This document shows, piece after piece, positions 46,728 to 59,197 of a stretch of DNA of 64,000 bases. Position 1 is the first letter of the stretch, and each line of letters begins with the position of its first letter. Source of the DNA: Cavia porcellus (taxonomy: Eukaryota > Chordata > Mammalia > Rodentia > Caviidae); the NCBI RefSeq assembly GCF_034190915.1, contig NW_026947489.1:58404001-58468000 (forward strand), read 5' to 3'. The translations under genes and the position numbers were made by a program. The notes beneath the pieces are model-generated. The model saw only the letters and a program-made list of their open reading frames with translations. It did no database searches and had not been told where the DNA came from.

Positions 46728-49700
46728 AGATATGCTAACATCTGGCTTATAAGAAATGACTGGAAGTCTTTACACATACAAACTTTTTCCTGTGACTTGG
46801 AATGGAAACATTGTCATAAGAATTATTGTGTAAATTTTGTTGAACTTTAACCAATCATAAAGATTTATAATCTGCTATTGCTAAACATCTCATGTTCTCT
46901 GAACTTAGCAGATTCAAGATATAATTATTCTTGTCTTTAATGCTCCAGGTCACTACGCCTTTCAAGTCTGTTTGCTTTGGGCATTTCTGTTTCTTTTCTA
47001 GCAGCGTGTATATTTTAAAAGCACCGTCTGTAGATCTTTTTTTTTTTTAGCATTCTCCCTGTGTAGTCTGCTTTTGGATAACAAAGATTATAATATTAAT
47101 TAGGTTTGATGTTCCATTTTAACGTAATAGGCTACATTGGGACCTGTAGGTTCTTCTATTTTTTTTTTTCTGAAAAGTGCAGTTTCTGACAGTCATTACA
47201 CAGTTACGTCTTAAATAAAAAGAAAGATACTGCTGGAAATTTAAATTGCTTTTCATTTCAACCATTGCTGCTAAAGGAGAAAGTAAGGTAATTATCCCAA
47301 TTATGACTGCATGAATAACTATTTAATAACTTGTCAGCTGTCCTGGTTCGATTATAACTTCCTAAGAAAAGACTAGTGTTTGTATGTCGCGTTCCCACCT
47401 TAACAAATTCATTCATAGCCACTACATATCAGGGGATCTTCATGTACCAGGGGAAAGAAAGCCCCTTCACCCAGGTAGATTTTACCTTTTTGAGTATGGG
47501 TAGAGCTAATATACAGACACATGGTGGTACAATGCCAGTTGCAATGTGGTCATGGGTGGTCCCCACCATCTTCCACCATTGTTAGCAGCTCTTGCCAAGG
47601 GCCAAACTCTTTGGATCTCTGCCTGATGACTGTCCACAAGGGGCTGGATAGATAAATAATGAAGATAAATCAAATATGTCTGCTGAAAACACAGGGGCAA
47701 ATTTATGATCACCAAGTATACAAAAATGATTGACACTTCCCACCAGGGTTAGCAGAAACGTAGTGCAGCAGTTTGGGAGAAAGGTGAAAATAATACAGTC
47801 AGGAGGAAGGTGGGGAAGGTGGAATCTGCTGAAACCAGCAGCCCTGAAAGCACATGGATTTCCTGGGCTGCCATGACACAGGAAGCAAATCTGTGTATCG
47901 TGACAGCCTTGGGACTGGGGCTACCTCACTCCAGAGGGAGCCAGAGGCATGTGGGGCTCTCATCTCCTCCATGACTCACAGATGACATGCTGTGAAGGCC
48001 AGTGTCCTTGCTCAGCATAGGGCAGAACCCAAGATATGTCTCCAGCCCAGTGATAACAGGTTGAGGTTGGGGAGTCAGCTGGGACCTCACTGCAGCTCAT
48101 TCCCTTCCCCTGTCCTCCTCATTCCTCTCCCTTACTGGTCTCTCCTGTGAGCCTTTCCTTATAAATCGCTTGTACTTGAGTCCTCAGGACAGGACTGTCT
48201 CAGGGAGATGCTGAACTAAAACACAGCAGAAAGGAGCTTTGGGATAAAAGCCTGCAGACCTAAGGTTCTCCATTAATTGGTAACCAACTGGAGTTTCTGA
48301 ATGTCCTTGAAATGGTGTAGTAAATGCCACTGCTTTGATTGCTTGCTCTTTACATCCTTAGAGAGTTCAGTGATAGCCAAGACATAGCCCCATACTGGAC
48401 AGATGAGGACCCACAGGTACCCACAGTCCACTTCAGAGGGTGTCACACGCATGAGGCAACACAGCAGCTGTGCTTGGGAACAGAGTGGGCCAGCAAGGGC
48501 TGGAGGAGCAGGCTGGGTATTGGTGAAGGCTGAGATGTCTGTGGTCCCCACAGGAGGATAAAAACTGTTTGAGTAATTTCACAGGCCGATAAGGAACAGA
48601 GACCTGTACCTGGACTACTCAGGAGTGGTTATGTGTGGGATTTTTGTCTGTGGGCGTGAGGTGGGTAGGGAATACAGGTGATCTGGATCACGTGAAGTCT
48701 CCGATTGACCAGATACCAATGTCAGGACAGAACTCTGAGCCTGAGTTTCATCCCTCTGCATACAGCATTCTCTTCTCAGAAGGCTGTGGTAGTAGCAGAG
48801 ATGGTTACAGCAGAAAGTGCTTCATAAATGGCACTGTTGAGAGGTGAGTTGGAGACCTGCATAAGGATAGCTTTTTTCCTTTCCACTTCTGCGTGGAGTT
48901 ATCCAAGTTTGCATTTTAATTTTGCCTTCCAGAGTCATTCAGGCCTGAAATTTTAATTTTGATTTACAGTTATGCAATAATTTTCCAGGTCTCCCGTCTT
49001 GAGGATGAATTGGAATAGAGTCATCCAGGAGCTTCCTGTTCATGTGTAACTCATCATGTCCTCTGCTTGTCTGCCCAGCAGGGCAGCGCTGAGACCTGAC
49101 GGTGTCAAAGAGAAACAAAGCATTTCCAATTACCTAGGGGTGTGGACAGGGAATCACATTAGTACCAGATGTGAAATATAATGACCAAATAACATTTCAA
49201 AGTTTAATTAAAGTTTACTTAAATGGAAACTAGAACGCAAACCTTAGTTTCCAAATATGATCGTACTTTTGATCCTCCAAAGAGGAGCTGACCATTGACT
49301 GATAACACATTCAGCTGACAGATGAGAGTTTCCCTAGTGTTGGAGTACAGGAGTTGGAAATGCAAGCATGGGTGAAGCATTTTATTTAGACTGAAATAGA
49401 TTTGGTTCAGAACTCATGGAGGAATCTTTACTCTTGATTTATAAAGGGAGGTTAAAGAAGAAGCAGTGAAGTAATGCTGTATGAATTCATAAATGAGGGA
49501 GCAAAGCAGAATATAAATGGGGAAAAAATTGGAGTCTACAGTCATGAGGACTAGATTTGAGTCCTGGGCCTATCAATTACTAATCCTGATGGTTTAAGCA
49601 ATAATTTATTCTCCTTGAAATCCAATTTTCTTATTTATGGAACGGGTACATTGCTGTCTCATACTAATAGGTAATCATGATTAATCTCCATGGATTGGAA

Positions 49701-50640
49701 GGATCAAATAACAGAAGATAAGAAAAAGTACTGTTAGAAGAACTATACATGCATTGTCTGTTATGTTGATTTATTCACGGTAATTTGGGAGAATGCACTC
49801 TATTCATTGAGTCTGGATAGAGGGATGTGAATTTTTACCTAAATCAAGCATCAAGCATTAATTACCATATATTTTAGCTCTGTTTCAGAAGGGACTTACA
49901 GTTGACTTAGAGGAGAAGCTGGATGGAGAACTCCCAACTGCAGTGCCATGCAGTAGGACTCCCTGGGACACACAATGTGGCTCAAGACTGGCTCTCTGGA
50001 TTAGCTCAGGAGAGCTGCCTGACAAGCTTTACCCTACACAGACACATTTCTAGCTGAGCCCCCTGGATACCTCCAGCGGTGTTCTCAAAGGAGCCTTCCT
50101 GCTTTCCCTTCTTATGCCCCAGACAACTCATGCAACAAGACCATTTGGGATGCAGGTGGGCTAGATTAAACGATAGATGTTTATGGGAGAAACTGGAGAG
50201 AAATACTTGTCCAGGGCCCCTGTACCACCAGGCAGCTACCTGACTTAGAGGTGAAGGCCACCTGGTTGGGGGAAAAGGTGATTAAGAGCCAGCTTCTAAG
50301 GTCATAGGGCACCTGTGGCTGCGCTGAAGGAGACCAGAGCCTGGTGTGGTTGGCTGTGTGTTCAACCAGTGCCTGATGAAGGTTGCTCATGGTTAAGAAG
50401 GAAGCTGCTGCCAGAGACGCCTTGGAGCGATGAGCAAGTCTCCTCCCCATGCATCCCAGCACTGAATACTCAGCAGCTCCAGTGCAGAGCCAACTGGAAA
50501 GTATTTATTATTGGTCCCAGTTCTGGAGTTGTGAACAGAGCTACTAGCTGTGAAGATGCCCCAAGGGCAACCTCTTGCAGAAAGCACTTGGGGTGTCTGA
50601 ATCCTAATGCTCAGGATTCAGGGCATTTAGGCATCTATGT
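46728..50640. other. Unique non-coding sequence
   Basis: No gene is defended. The part 48.88-49.26 kb is AT-rich and repeat-free with TTTAATTAAAG and CATTAGTACC-type words, and could be regulatory. The rest shows only chance frames. Confidence 0.4.
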
Positions 50641-50644
50641 TTCC

Positions 50645-50810
50645 TCTGCTGGGCCTGAGCCTCCTATAAAAATAGAAATAAGTAACAGGAGAAATTTGAG
50701 AAAATACACACGCATGTGGAAGTTAAACGATACACCCCTGAACAACCAGTGGGTCAAAGGGAAATTAAAAAAATCCTTGAGGCAAACAAAGATGTCAGTC
50801 ACATTTCTTT
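50645..50810 (+). mobile_element. L1 ORF2 scrap
   Basis: The plus-strand translation contains RKYTRMWKLNDTPLNNQW, which follows the L1 ORF2 pattern 'WKLNNTLLNNQWVKEE' found between the endonuclease and reverse transcriptase. It forms the end of a 213-codon open frame (50315-50956). The rest of that frame has no recognisable content. Confidence 0.6.
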
Positions 50811-52275
50811 CTTATAGGACTTGCAGGGTGGCACGGATTTACCCAATAACACGCTGGGCTTCTAGGACCCCAGAGCATTGGGGTTGGGGGAGAGAGGGTG
50901 TGCAGTTGGGTTCAGCAGGCCAGAGTTGGGGGTGGGGAGAAAGGCAGAGAAAATAGCAGTATTTTGGGGTTGTCTAGACTAACAGGGATTCATCTCCCTA
51001 GTAATCACATGGTACTGGCAAAAGGGGGTGAAGGGGTTGCCTCTCCCTGAGTCTGGTGACTTGTGTGAATCCTGACCTGGGGACCTTGGGTCAGTTGTGA
51101 GAAATTTGCAAGCTAAGACCTTGGGTCTTAACATTGCGCCGTTTCAAGGATAGGGTTGGGGTCTTAATTCTGGTTAAATGATCAATATGAGCAATGGATT
51201 GAATACAGGATTCAGTGGTAGACAACTTGGAGTCCCTTGGTCTATAAATAGTCATTGTCATGTTTTCAAATTGGCATACAATGGGGCATAATAACTGAGC
51301 TGGTGTGAGCTCTTAGCAGGGATTAACACGACATAGTGCAGGTAGCTCATGCGGTCTGTAAGTCCACTGTTCAAAATACCTGCATACTTACTAATATGTG
51401 TGGGCACCATTCTGGGCAGCAATCTCACAGCAATGTGAAAGACAGATATGAAAGATCTTCCAGAAAAGCACGTGCTTTTCTGTTAACAATAATGGTGATG
51501 GAGATAACTCGAGGAGCAAAGAGAGGGAGAGCGGCAGAAGAGGGAGGGATGACATTTTAATAAGGCGGTGAGGAGAAAGGCGCTCAAGAGTGCCTGACCT
51601 GTCACTGACCAGGGAGGAGCTGGGGACAGAGAGGCGTGGAATGTGCTCCTTGACCTATATCAGCAGGTGTCTTGTGCACTTCCCTGATGGCATCAGCTGG
51701 TGATCTATGGTGAGGCAGGAGGATTTCACTGACATGTATCTGCTCCTGTCCCCTTAATCCTCGCTACCCAGCTCTGGTGCTCACTCTCACAGGGGAGTAT
51801 TTTACCTGCTTTCTTTATATTGCCACCTTGCTTAACCCCAAGGTGGGAGACAGCCAACAGCCAGTGCCTCAGTGGGTGAGAATGTGCTATGCGAATGTCA
51901 AGTGTTGCTGCAGCATGGCTGACATTTGATGGGAGCACATGAGAGTGTTCAAAGGCAGTGACAGACACCTGAGAGGCTTTTCTGAATATTTGGGTCCCAA
52001 TAAAATAACAGCGCCCTGAGGAAAATTCACATGATCAATCAGATAAGGAAAAGCCAGCAGTGGTAATTCCGAATGAAGCTATTTGCATGAAGGAGCCACG
52101 GAAGTCAGACCCAGAAGCAGTGTTAGCCTTGGATATGGGATTCTGCAAGAAGGGCTAAAACTCAGTCAATGCCACAAGCGATAGTAAGAACCCATCAGCC
52201 CTGTGCTCTGCAGTGCCCAAGAGAAGCAAAGGAGGTAAGAGGCCAGGACGTTCAGAGAGAAATGTGGCTAGATGC
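50811..52275. other. Unique non-coding sequence
   Basis: No gene or repeat is recognised. Confidence 0.4.
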
Positions 52276-52646
52276 TGGTTATGGTTTGCATCAAGAATCC
52301 CCAAAAGGCTCATGTGCTCAGAGGTGGGGCTTTGGAAGGTGATGGGTCATCATCCATGAATTCGTGGCTGATCATGCTGCTAGGAGTGGGTCACTGGGAA
52401 GGGACCTGGAAGTGCATGTTCTCATTCTCATCCCTTTCCTCACCCAGGTTCTCTTTCTTCTCTTTGCTTCCTGCTTGCAGGAGAGTGAGTAGCTTTTGTC
52501 CACTGCACCCTTCTACCATGCCCTTTGACCATGCTGTCTCTGCCTTGAAGCCAACCAAGGACTGAATCTTCTGAAAGTACGAGACAGAAGTAAGGCTGCA
52601 AATGTCAGGTGTTTAGCCCAGTAGTGAAAAGCTGATTAATATAACA
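52276..52646 (+). mobile_element. MaLR-type solo LTR
   Basis: It starts 'tggttatggtttgcatc', then 'caaaaggctcatgtgctcag', 'ggtgatgggtcatcatccat', 'ttgaccatgctgtctctgcc' and 'ccaaccaaggactgaatctt', and ends near 'gctgattaatataaca'. The layout is typical of the MaLR LTRs in this window. No matching flanking duplication was seen. Confidence 0.68.
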
Positions 52647-52721
52647 CCTTTAGAAAAAAGAAGAGAACCATGTAAGGATTTTACCTGATTATATGCAAGT
52701 GTTTAGTCCTGGGGTATAATT

Positions 52722-52975
52722 CTTTTTTTTACTTTAAAAATCAAAACAGATAAAAAAATATTGAAGTGACACAATTTAAAAAAAAAAGAAAGTAGAGATT
52801 TAACCCTAGTAAATATATTGCGTATCTTAGGAGTAGTTGTTAGGGTTACAAAATCTAGGCACAAAATTGGTCAGTGCCATTGTTCAATTGAACAGCACAA
52901 ACTGTTCTTTTTAATGAACTAACAGAGATTAGTAGTAAGGTTATCTGTCTTAAATACATGAAGGTTAGACTTGAT
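52722..52975 (-). mobile_element. 5'-truncated L1 3'UTR fragment
   Basis: In plus orientation 'tttactttaaaaatcaaaac' opens the segment, and 'acaaactgttctttttaatg' with 'aactaacagagattagtag' match the 3'UTR of the long L1 (39466-39510). It therefore belongs to the standard L1 3'-end family and not to the ORF1-only family. Confidence 0.75.
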
Positions 52976-55180
52976 TATCTCCATAACCCACATGTAATCT
53001 GCACAGACACACTTTGAGGCCAGGTTTAATCTGTATGCCAGTGCATACATGGATCGTTAAGGCCTGTCTTTAATTGTATTCAATGGTCTAGTTCAAGAAA
53101 TGGAATGTAAAAGGGAGTCAGAGGATGGGAAGGGCACAGGAGTGCAACATTATCTAGAATGGCATCCAAAGCAACATTATAAACAATATTTTAATCCATA
53201 GTTTCCTAATTTTAGGACAAGTTTATTGAAGTTCAGTGTTCAGTTTCTGCTTGCTGTTGGATTGTCCCTGTGACACATGGCTGGGATTCACTCCCTCAGG
53301 AATGTGAGCCTGTACAAGACCTCAGAAAAGGGATAGAAAGTGTGCTCTGTGGGAAGGTTGGGGGAGTCAGTCATGGCAGAACTGGTGGAACAGGGACACA
53401 CCTTGCTTTGTACCTTCCAGCTCTCCAATACCCTTACCTGAGGACTATTTCTTGCACCTGTAGCAATTTGTGTGACAAGAGATACTTGGCTCAGAGAGAG
53501 CATCTGTCTCAGTCCCCACTGAGCAGCTGAAAAGTCAAGAAAAGCTGGAGTAGGGAGGAGAGCCAGGCAGAGGATGAGAACAGACTTTGTTCTCCAGCAG
53601 GAGAAGCCTTCAACCCATCCAGAGACAGCCTCTATGGGCCCAAACCCACCTATCACCAGCAGGAGAGCAGAGCCTCTGCCACAGATGGGAAAATGTTGGT
53701 GTGACCCTCCTGGGTGCAGGGGTGCCCACAATGATGGGGGATCCGGAGCAGCTTCTCTGCATGTATCAGGCTTCGAATGGGGCACCAGTGAGGAAGTTCA
53801 TTGTGGAGGAGCTGTCAGGCCATGTTGCTGTCACCCTAGTTCACGCCTGGAATTGGTTCCATTCAGAAAAAAGCTGGCAGGAAGAACTGTAGGAGGAAAG
53901 GGGTAGTATTGGCACCCACGAAAAGGGTGTACTAGAGCTTCCTGATGAGGGGCAGGCTGGGAGACACAGGATGCCCCCCCCCTTCCCAACAAACCTTCTG
54001 AGCAGGTGGCAAGTGGAATGTGGCCAGATTCATAAGACCCTTTCCTAGAGAGTGAAGGAATTTGGTTTCTGGCCAGCAGATGAAGTAAAATACTGATTAT
54101 ACAGATGGAGGAGAGGTTTTGTGGAGGGGAATTCTTGCAGGAATGATATTTCAAAGAGAGGAGAAAACAGGGACAGCAGGGTTAGAGAGGAGGTTCCACA
54201 GCAGCCCTGCTAAGTACTGTGAAAGGGGAACCAGAGGGGTAGGGTATAGACAGACTCACAAAGTTGCTGAGAAAGACTGATGATCCCTCGTCTAACACAG
54301 AGGGCAAAGGAGAAGGTGCACGGAGAGCCTCTGGGTGGCACACTGGGAAAATCGCTGCTCATGACATAAAAGAAAATCCTAAAAATGCAAAGAAACAAGG
54401 ATTCTATGAAAAACAAAGCACAGATTTAAAAAAAATTTCTTGGTAGATATTAGTAAATGCATGTCTTGGCTTGCCATCCATGATTGGTGAAATACGCTGG
54501 TGACTATGACAGTGCTGCAGAATCTGCTCGTTTTCCTAGAGAGATCAGACACCTGCCTGTCTCTGGGGAAAGCCCACCAGAAATGCCTGAATTGCCTGGA
54601 ACAGTGTCTTGTTTAACTGAGCAGAGTAAGAGCTGGGCACCCCAGCTGGCTACAGCCCCCCAGCCTTTGTCATCAGGCTGTTACTTCATTCCTGCCCCAG
54701 AAGCACTTGGATCAGCACTCTGGCTGCTTGTCTGCCTGCAGAGCTTTGGAAGAGTCCCTTTGGTAATGAGTTCACTTCTGCCTGAGTGACTGCTGTGAAC
54801 AGTGCTGACTGGTCTACAGCTCTGGTTTCTCAGTTCCTTTTCCTAATAAAGGGGCTCGAGTTCCCTACAAGTGCTTTATCCCTTTATCTCACAGGGAGCA
54901 ATTTCTGGTTGGCCATCATTAATCTATGACTGAGCATCCAGTCCTCCTTGTCCTCTATTGGTTGAGGTCAGGATGTGTGATCTGAAACTGGCTAAAGGCA
55001 CATGAGGAAGGGATCACAGGAGATCTCTGGGAAAGGAAATTCTCACCAACTGGGAAAGCTGTCTCCAAAAGACATTCTGAAGAAGGCTTGGAGTGCATGT
55101 GTTTGTAGGGAGTTGGTTTCTCTCTTGTAAACAGAGGTAAGACACAAATCCTGTATTAGTCAATTTTTTGTAGTATTAAT
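52976..55180. other. Unique non-coding sequence
   Basis: No gene is defended. The 165-codon minus-strand frame at 53288-53785 overlaps plus-strand frames of about 100 codons and has no recognisable domain. Confidence 0.4.
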
Positions 55181-55378
55181 CAATTTTTTTCTGGTACTGA
55201 GGATTGAACCCAGGCCTTTACACAGAGCTACATTTCTTAGCCCTTTTTTTTTTGTTTTGGGTTGGGGTAGTGCTAAATCATCAAGTTGCCCAGTCTGGCT
55301 TGAACTATAAATCCCCCTGCTTCAGCCTCCCAGAGTGCTGGCATTATAGCCATGCATGTCCATGATCAGCTGGGATTG
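55181..55378 (-). mobile_element. Dimeric ID-B1 SINE
   Basis: An antisense ID unit ('ctggtactgaggattgaacc' to 'catttcttagccc') is followed by T-rich spacer and an antisense B1 unit ('aagttgcccagtctggcttg', 'ttcagcctcccagagtgctg'). The two are joined in fixed order, as at 20101/20866. A nearby repeat of 'gtcaattttttgtagtatta' type precedes it. Confidence 0.82.
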
Positions 55379-58300
55379 ACCAGTTAAGATCTATCCTATA
55401 TGTAGATCTCTAAATCTAGAACCAAATAATTTCCTTATTCTTCATCCAGTTTTCATTTGGTTTGGGTTCTTTATTATTCTATTTATAGCTCTAACTATCC
55501 TAAAGCATCACCCCTGTTCAAAAAATCAGTAGTTGTTTGTGCCTTTCATCTGAAATAGTAAAAAAATCAGTCTTGTCTGTGCCTTCATATGTAAGGCCTC
55601 TTGGAGCCTTGGGCAGAGCTCAACATAACATGAATGACCAGCCCCTGGGCTGCATAAGAGTCCTCCCTAAGAACAAAAGGAATAGAAAATTAAAATCTCT
55701 GAATTTGGAGAAAAGAGGGGGATAATTATACTTTTAATCATGATATTGAAAGTCTAACAAATATCATATTAAAATGTTAACAGCAATAGTTTTTCATTTC
55801 TGCCAATCATTTCTGAAGCATATTAAAACCTCTAAATGAAAACCATGCTTAATTTTGTAAATTAATTATCCAGATATATGCTTATATATAGATGGAAAGA
55901 TAAAGCCAGAGAACTGAGTGAATTTAGGTGTCATCTCATAAAAATTAATGCAATTGAAATGAGTGTGCTCACAGTCCTGGAAAATCAGGGACATCTAACA
56001 AAGCATCTAGGTTCCTTCTTAGTTTTATGAAATTCCTTGCCTTTGTGCAGCTTTCTCAATTGGATACAGTTGTTAGCGAATAAAAAGTGGTTTGGGAAGC
56101 TATCACAGCTGGCCTTAGCCATTATCGCTAGTGCGACGACTATTTCTGCAGGAGTTAATTTGGTCCTGATGTTAGTAGGCACATGTCTTTATAAAGGTAA
56201 AATTAGATTTTCTTGTTATTGCTCCTAAAAAAATGGAGTGATCATATTGTATTTTATTTTCTCTATTGCAGAGTCCAGAAGTAGATGCTTAGTGGTCCTG
56301 AAAAATCCCAACAAGTAGAGGTTTTCTGTTTTTCTTTCTTCTTCTCCTCCTCCTTCCTTTTTTTTGTTAATGCTTTTGAAATTGCAGGCAAAGCTGTGAG
56401 AGAACAGGTGCTGAGCAGGGGGATGCGAACAGGACCGCACTGTAATTCATTCTGCAATTTCTGCCATTGCGGGTTCTGCCTCCCTGCTAACCTGGGCACG
56501 ATCAGCAGATGAATCTATCTCAGCGGTAATTTCAGCCGCAAAGCTGGTGGAGCCAGGGGCAGAGGTGCGCAGGTGCACACCTGCTGTGAATGCAGAAAAA
56601 GCCAGGGGCGACTGTCTTCCTTCCACAGGAGACCGTGTCCTGGAAGTTGACGCTGCCTGTCTGGGTGCCATGACAGGATCACTGTTAGCACAAATCAGTT
56701 CCACCGTGTCCCTTGTGGCCTGAGAAAATGGTACTGAACCTGAAAGCTACAGCTGCGGACAGTACTTGAGGTGTCAGAGGCTCTCTCCTCGCTGCTTTCC
56801 CTCATTTAGAGAAGTATTTCTCATGGCTGCTGAATTTTGTCAAATATGTCTTAAACAGAAGCTTCCCATCCAAATTCTTTTGTTTTATTTCTCATTATAC
56901 AATACAAGCATGGCAATGTTCACTTCTGATCTAGCCTGTTTCCAGTTCCATATTAGAACTCTAAACTGGGAATGACTGCTTAATCGTAAATCCCAAATAT
57001 GCTTTAATTTGAAATTCAGTCAGAAGGGGAAAATTCCCTGAGTGCACGGTCTCCTTCTGTCAAACCTTCTTCCATCTACATTGCTCAGTAAATGAAATGG
57101 GAATGAAAGATGGACCTACAGTGCACCAGGGATGTGGGTGGTTGGGGATGATGTAGGTCGATGCCCTCCTTCACTTGGATGCAGGATGGACTGTGCATTA
57201 AATGCAGAGATTCTGCAGTGCAGTGCCTGTGGGCTTGGGCTGAGAGCAGGTCGTTTGCGTGGTGCCTACTGTGTATCCATTCTGGAGGTGTAAACTGTGG
57301 TTGGGGCTCAGTAGTAAATGCACATTTTGTGGCTTTACAGTATTTGAAGAGTGTAGGGAGCAGAGAACAAAGATGGTTAGGCTGTGTGCAGGGTAGGTGG
57401 ATCTGAGAGCAGGGGGAAGTCTGGGATCAGGACCAAGGTGAGCACCCAAGAAAATGAGCTGCTCATTGCATCCCTCACTGCAGGGCCAGGGTACTCCAAT
57501 TACAGTGGTCTCTGGATTCTACCAGCTGTTTGAAGTGGTGTGGGGGAGGGTAAAGCATTCCTATAACCCCGGGAAACCCTTTGAACACAGTGTTTGACCC
57601 TGTGGCCCTCTCCCCGGGCTTGCTGGTGCCTTTGCTGGCCAGAGTCTTAAATTCATATCCTTTAGTATGGAGTGCTGCCTCCAGCACATTTCTTCAATAT
57701 AAAACTTTTTAAAAGGGGTTCAGTTTTCTTCCTCTTGATTCTTCAAAATGCAGTTTCGAAGCAGCATGGGCAGTATGTTTGTCACCCAGTCTAACACCTA
57801 CAACCCCCTAAAAGCCCTCCCAGAGGCTTCCTGGTGGCTCTCCACCTGATTCAAAGATGGCAGATGCAAGACCTTCTCTGTATATCTCACATGTGTTTTA
57901 TTGACAGTCCTTCTAATTGCATGTTTGGCTTCATATAACACCCATGCCTCTCTGGCCTAAAACATTTACAAGCATGTAGTTCTTTACAGATTCTGAGAAA
58001 TGGAGGTTTTTGTCCCTTCATAAGCTCTTCTTTGAGCATGGTTGCACTTTACTGCTTTTGTCTACATGTCCTGACCTTCCTCCAGATGCTGAACCTCTTG
58101 GGCATACACCATCTGTTCACATGATAACCCTGGGTCTCAGCACACAGTCAGGTGGGTGAGCAGTTCCTCATCAAGCTTGAATGTGTAAGTGCATCTAGTA
58201 GGTTGCATTTTCCTTGGAGTGAACAGGGAACAGGAGCTCTGTGTCCTACTGAACCCCTGAGTAATGGAACCAGCAAACAAACCTCTTCTTCTGAGCCTGA

Positions 58301-58433
58301 TTACTCCTAAGCTATTTCCTTATTGTTGTTTATGTATTAAATGTGATTCATTTAGGGCTATACACCTAAAAATGGGATGAAAAAATCCCTAGAAATTCCA
58401 TTTACTTTTCCTTTTCCTGAATGACTTACCTTT
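55379..58433. other. Non-coding; possible conserved elements at 56.04-56.2 and 56.4-56.7 kb
   Basis: No gene or repeat is recognised over 3 kb. The segment 56.06-56.21 kb and the CpG-containing segment 56.40-56.72 kb stand out as non-repetitive sequence with more CpG than the surroundings. They are candidates for conserved regulatory DNA, inferred from composition only. Confidence 0.35.
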
Positions 58434-58449
58434 AAAGTTATTAGTGAGG
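58434..58449 (+). repeat. Left target-site duplication of ORF1-only element
   Basis: AAAGTTATTAGTGAGG here matches AAAGTTATTGGTGAGG at 61873-61888 at 15 of 16 positions. It brackets an element of 3423 bp. Confidence 0.9.
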
Positions 58450-59197
58450 GAGATTCAAGCAAAGGTGGCAGATAGATAACAGCAGGCTACAGAGGCTCCC
58501 TGAGATAGTCAATTTAGAATTCAACATAATACAATGTGGGGAGTCTCAAACAGAGGGAGATGAATCCTTGTGTCCCAAGGAGAAACTAAGGTGAAAAGAA
58601 CCAATCAAACATATAGTCCCGGTGCTAGTATTGGAAGAGCTAAAGGTTCAGTGCTCTTGCTGCAGCACCCAAACTTGCGCAGTGGCGACTCACCGGGCCA
58701 TCTGAAATCCCACTGCTTTGACTCACTGGAAACACAGTCACACTGAGGTCGGGGGTCAGCGAGCCAAATGGAGAGCTGAGCTGGTGGGGAACCTGCATCA
58801 ACCTGTGGTGAGTGACAGGAATAAAACCATTCCACAGAAAAAGGAGCTCCAACAGATGACATTCTGGGACTGGACAGGACTGGCAAGAACAAGGGGCAGC
58901 AGTGACTTCAGTCAGTTGTTCCCTTTCTGAATGGGATTGGTGGAGTGAGCTTGGCTGGGGTCATGTGACCTGGCTGAGACCCAATAGGTTATCTGAAATC
59001 AATTCCCTACCATGGCAATGCACACGAATGCAGTGAATGTCTCAGCAGGTTGATTGAGCTGGAGGGGCTCAGCATACAATGCGCCTGTTTGCAACTCTCT
59101 AGCACACTACAATGGGTAGGGTCATCTAGCCAGTGTGCTTCAGAAGAATTGTAACCAACAAAGAAAGCAACTGGGGCTTCCTGGAAGAAACAAAAAG
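58450..59197 (+). promoter_or_regulatory. 5'UTR of ORF1-only element
   Basis: This leader is about 750 bp and of mixed composition. It aligns loosely with the leader of copy 1 (landmarks 'gatgaatccttgtg', 'gaaactaaggtgaaaag', 'gtgcttcagaagaattgtaa'). No tandem monomers are visible, unlike the L1 at 45 kb. It presumably holds an internal polymerase II promoter, by analogy with L1. Confidence 0.6.

Noticed and set aside
50315..50956. The longest open frame in the window (213 codons, plus strand) as a gene
   Set aside because: Its only recognisable stretch is an L1 ORF2 scrap near the end. The rest has no domain, and no splice or promoter context supports it.
53288..53785. A 165-codon minus-strand open frame as a gene
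   Set aside because: It overlaps open frames on the opposite strand and contains no known motif.
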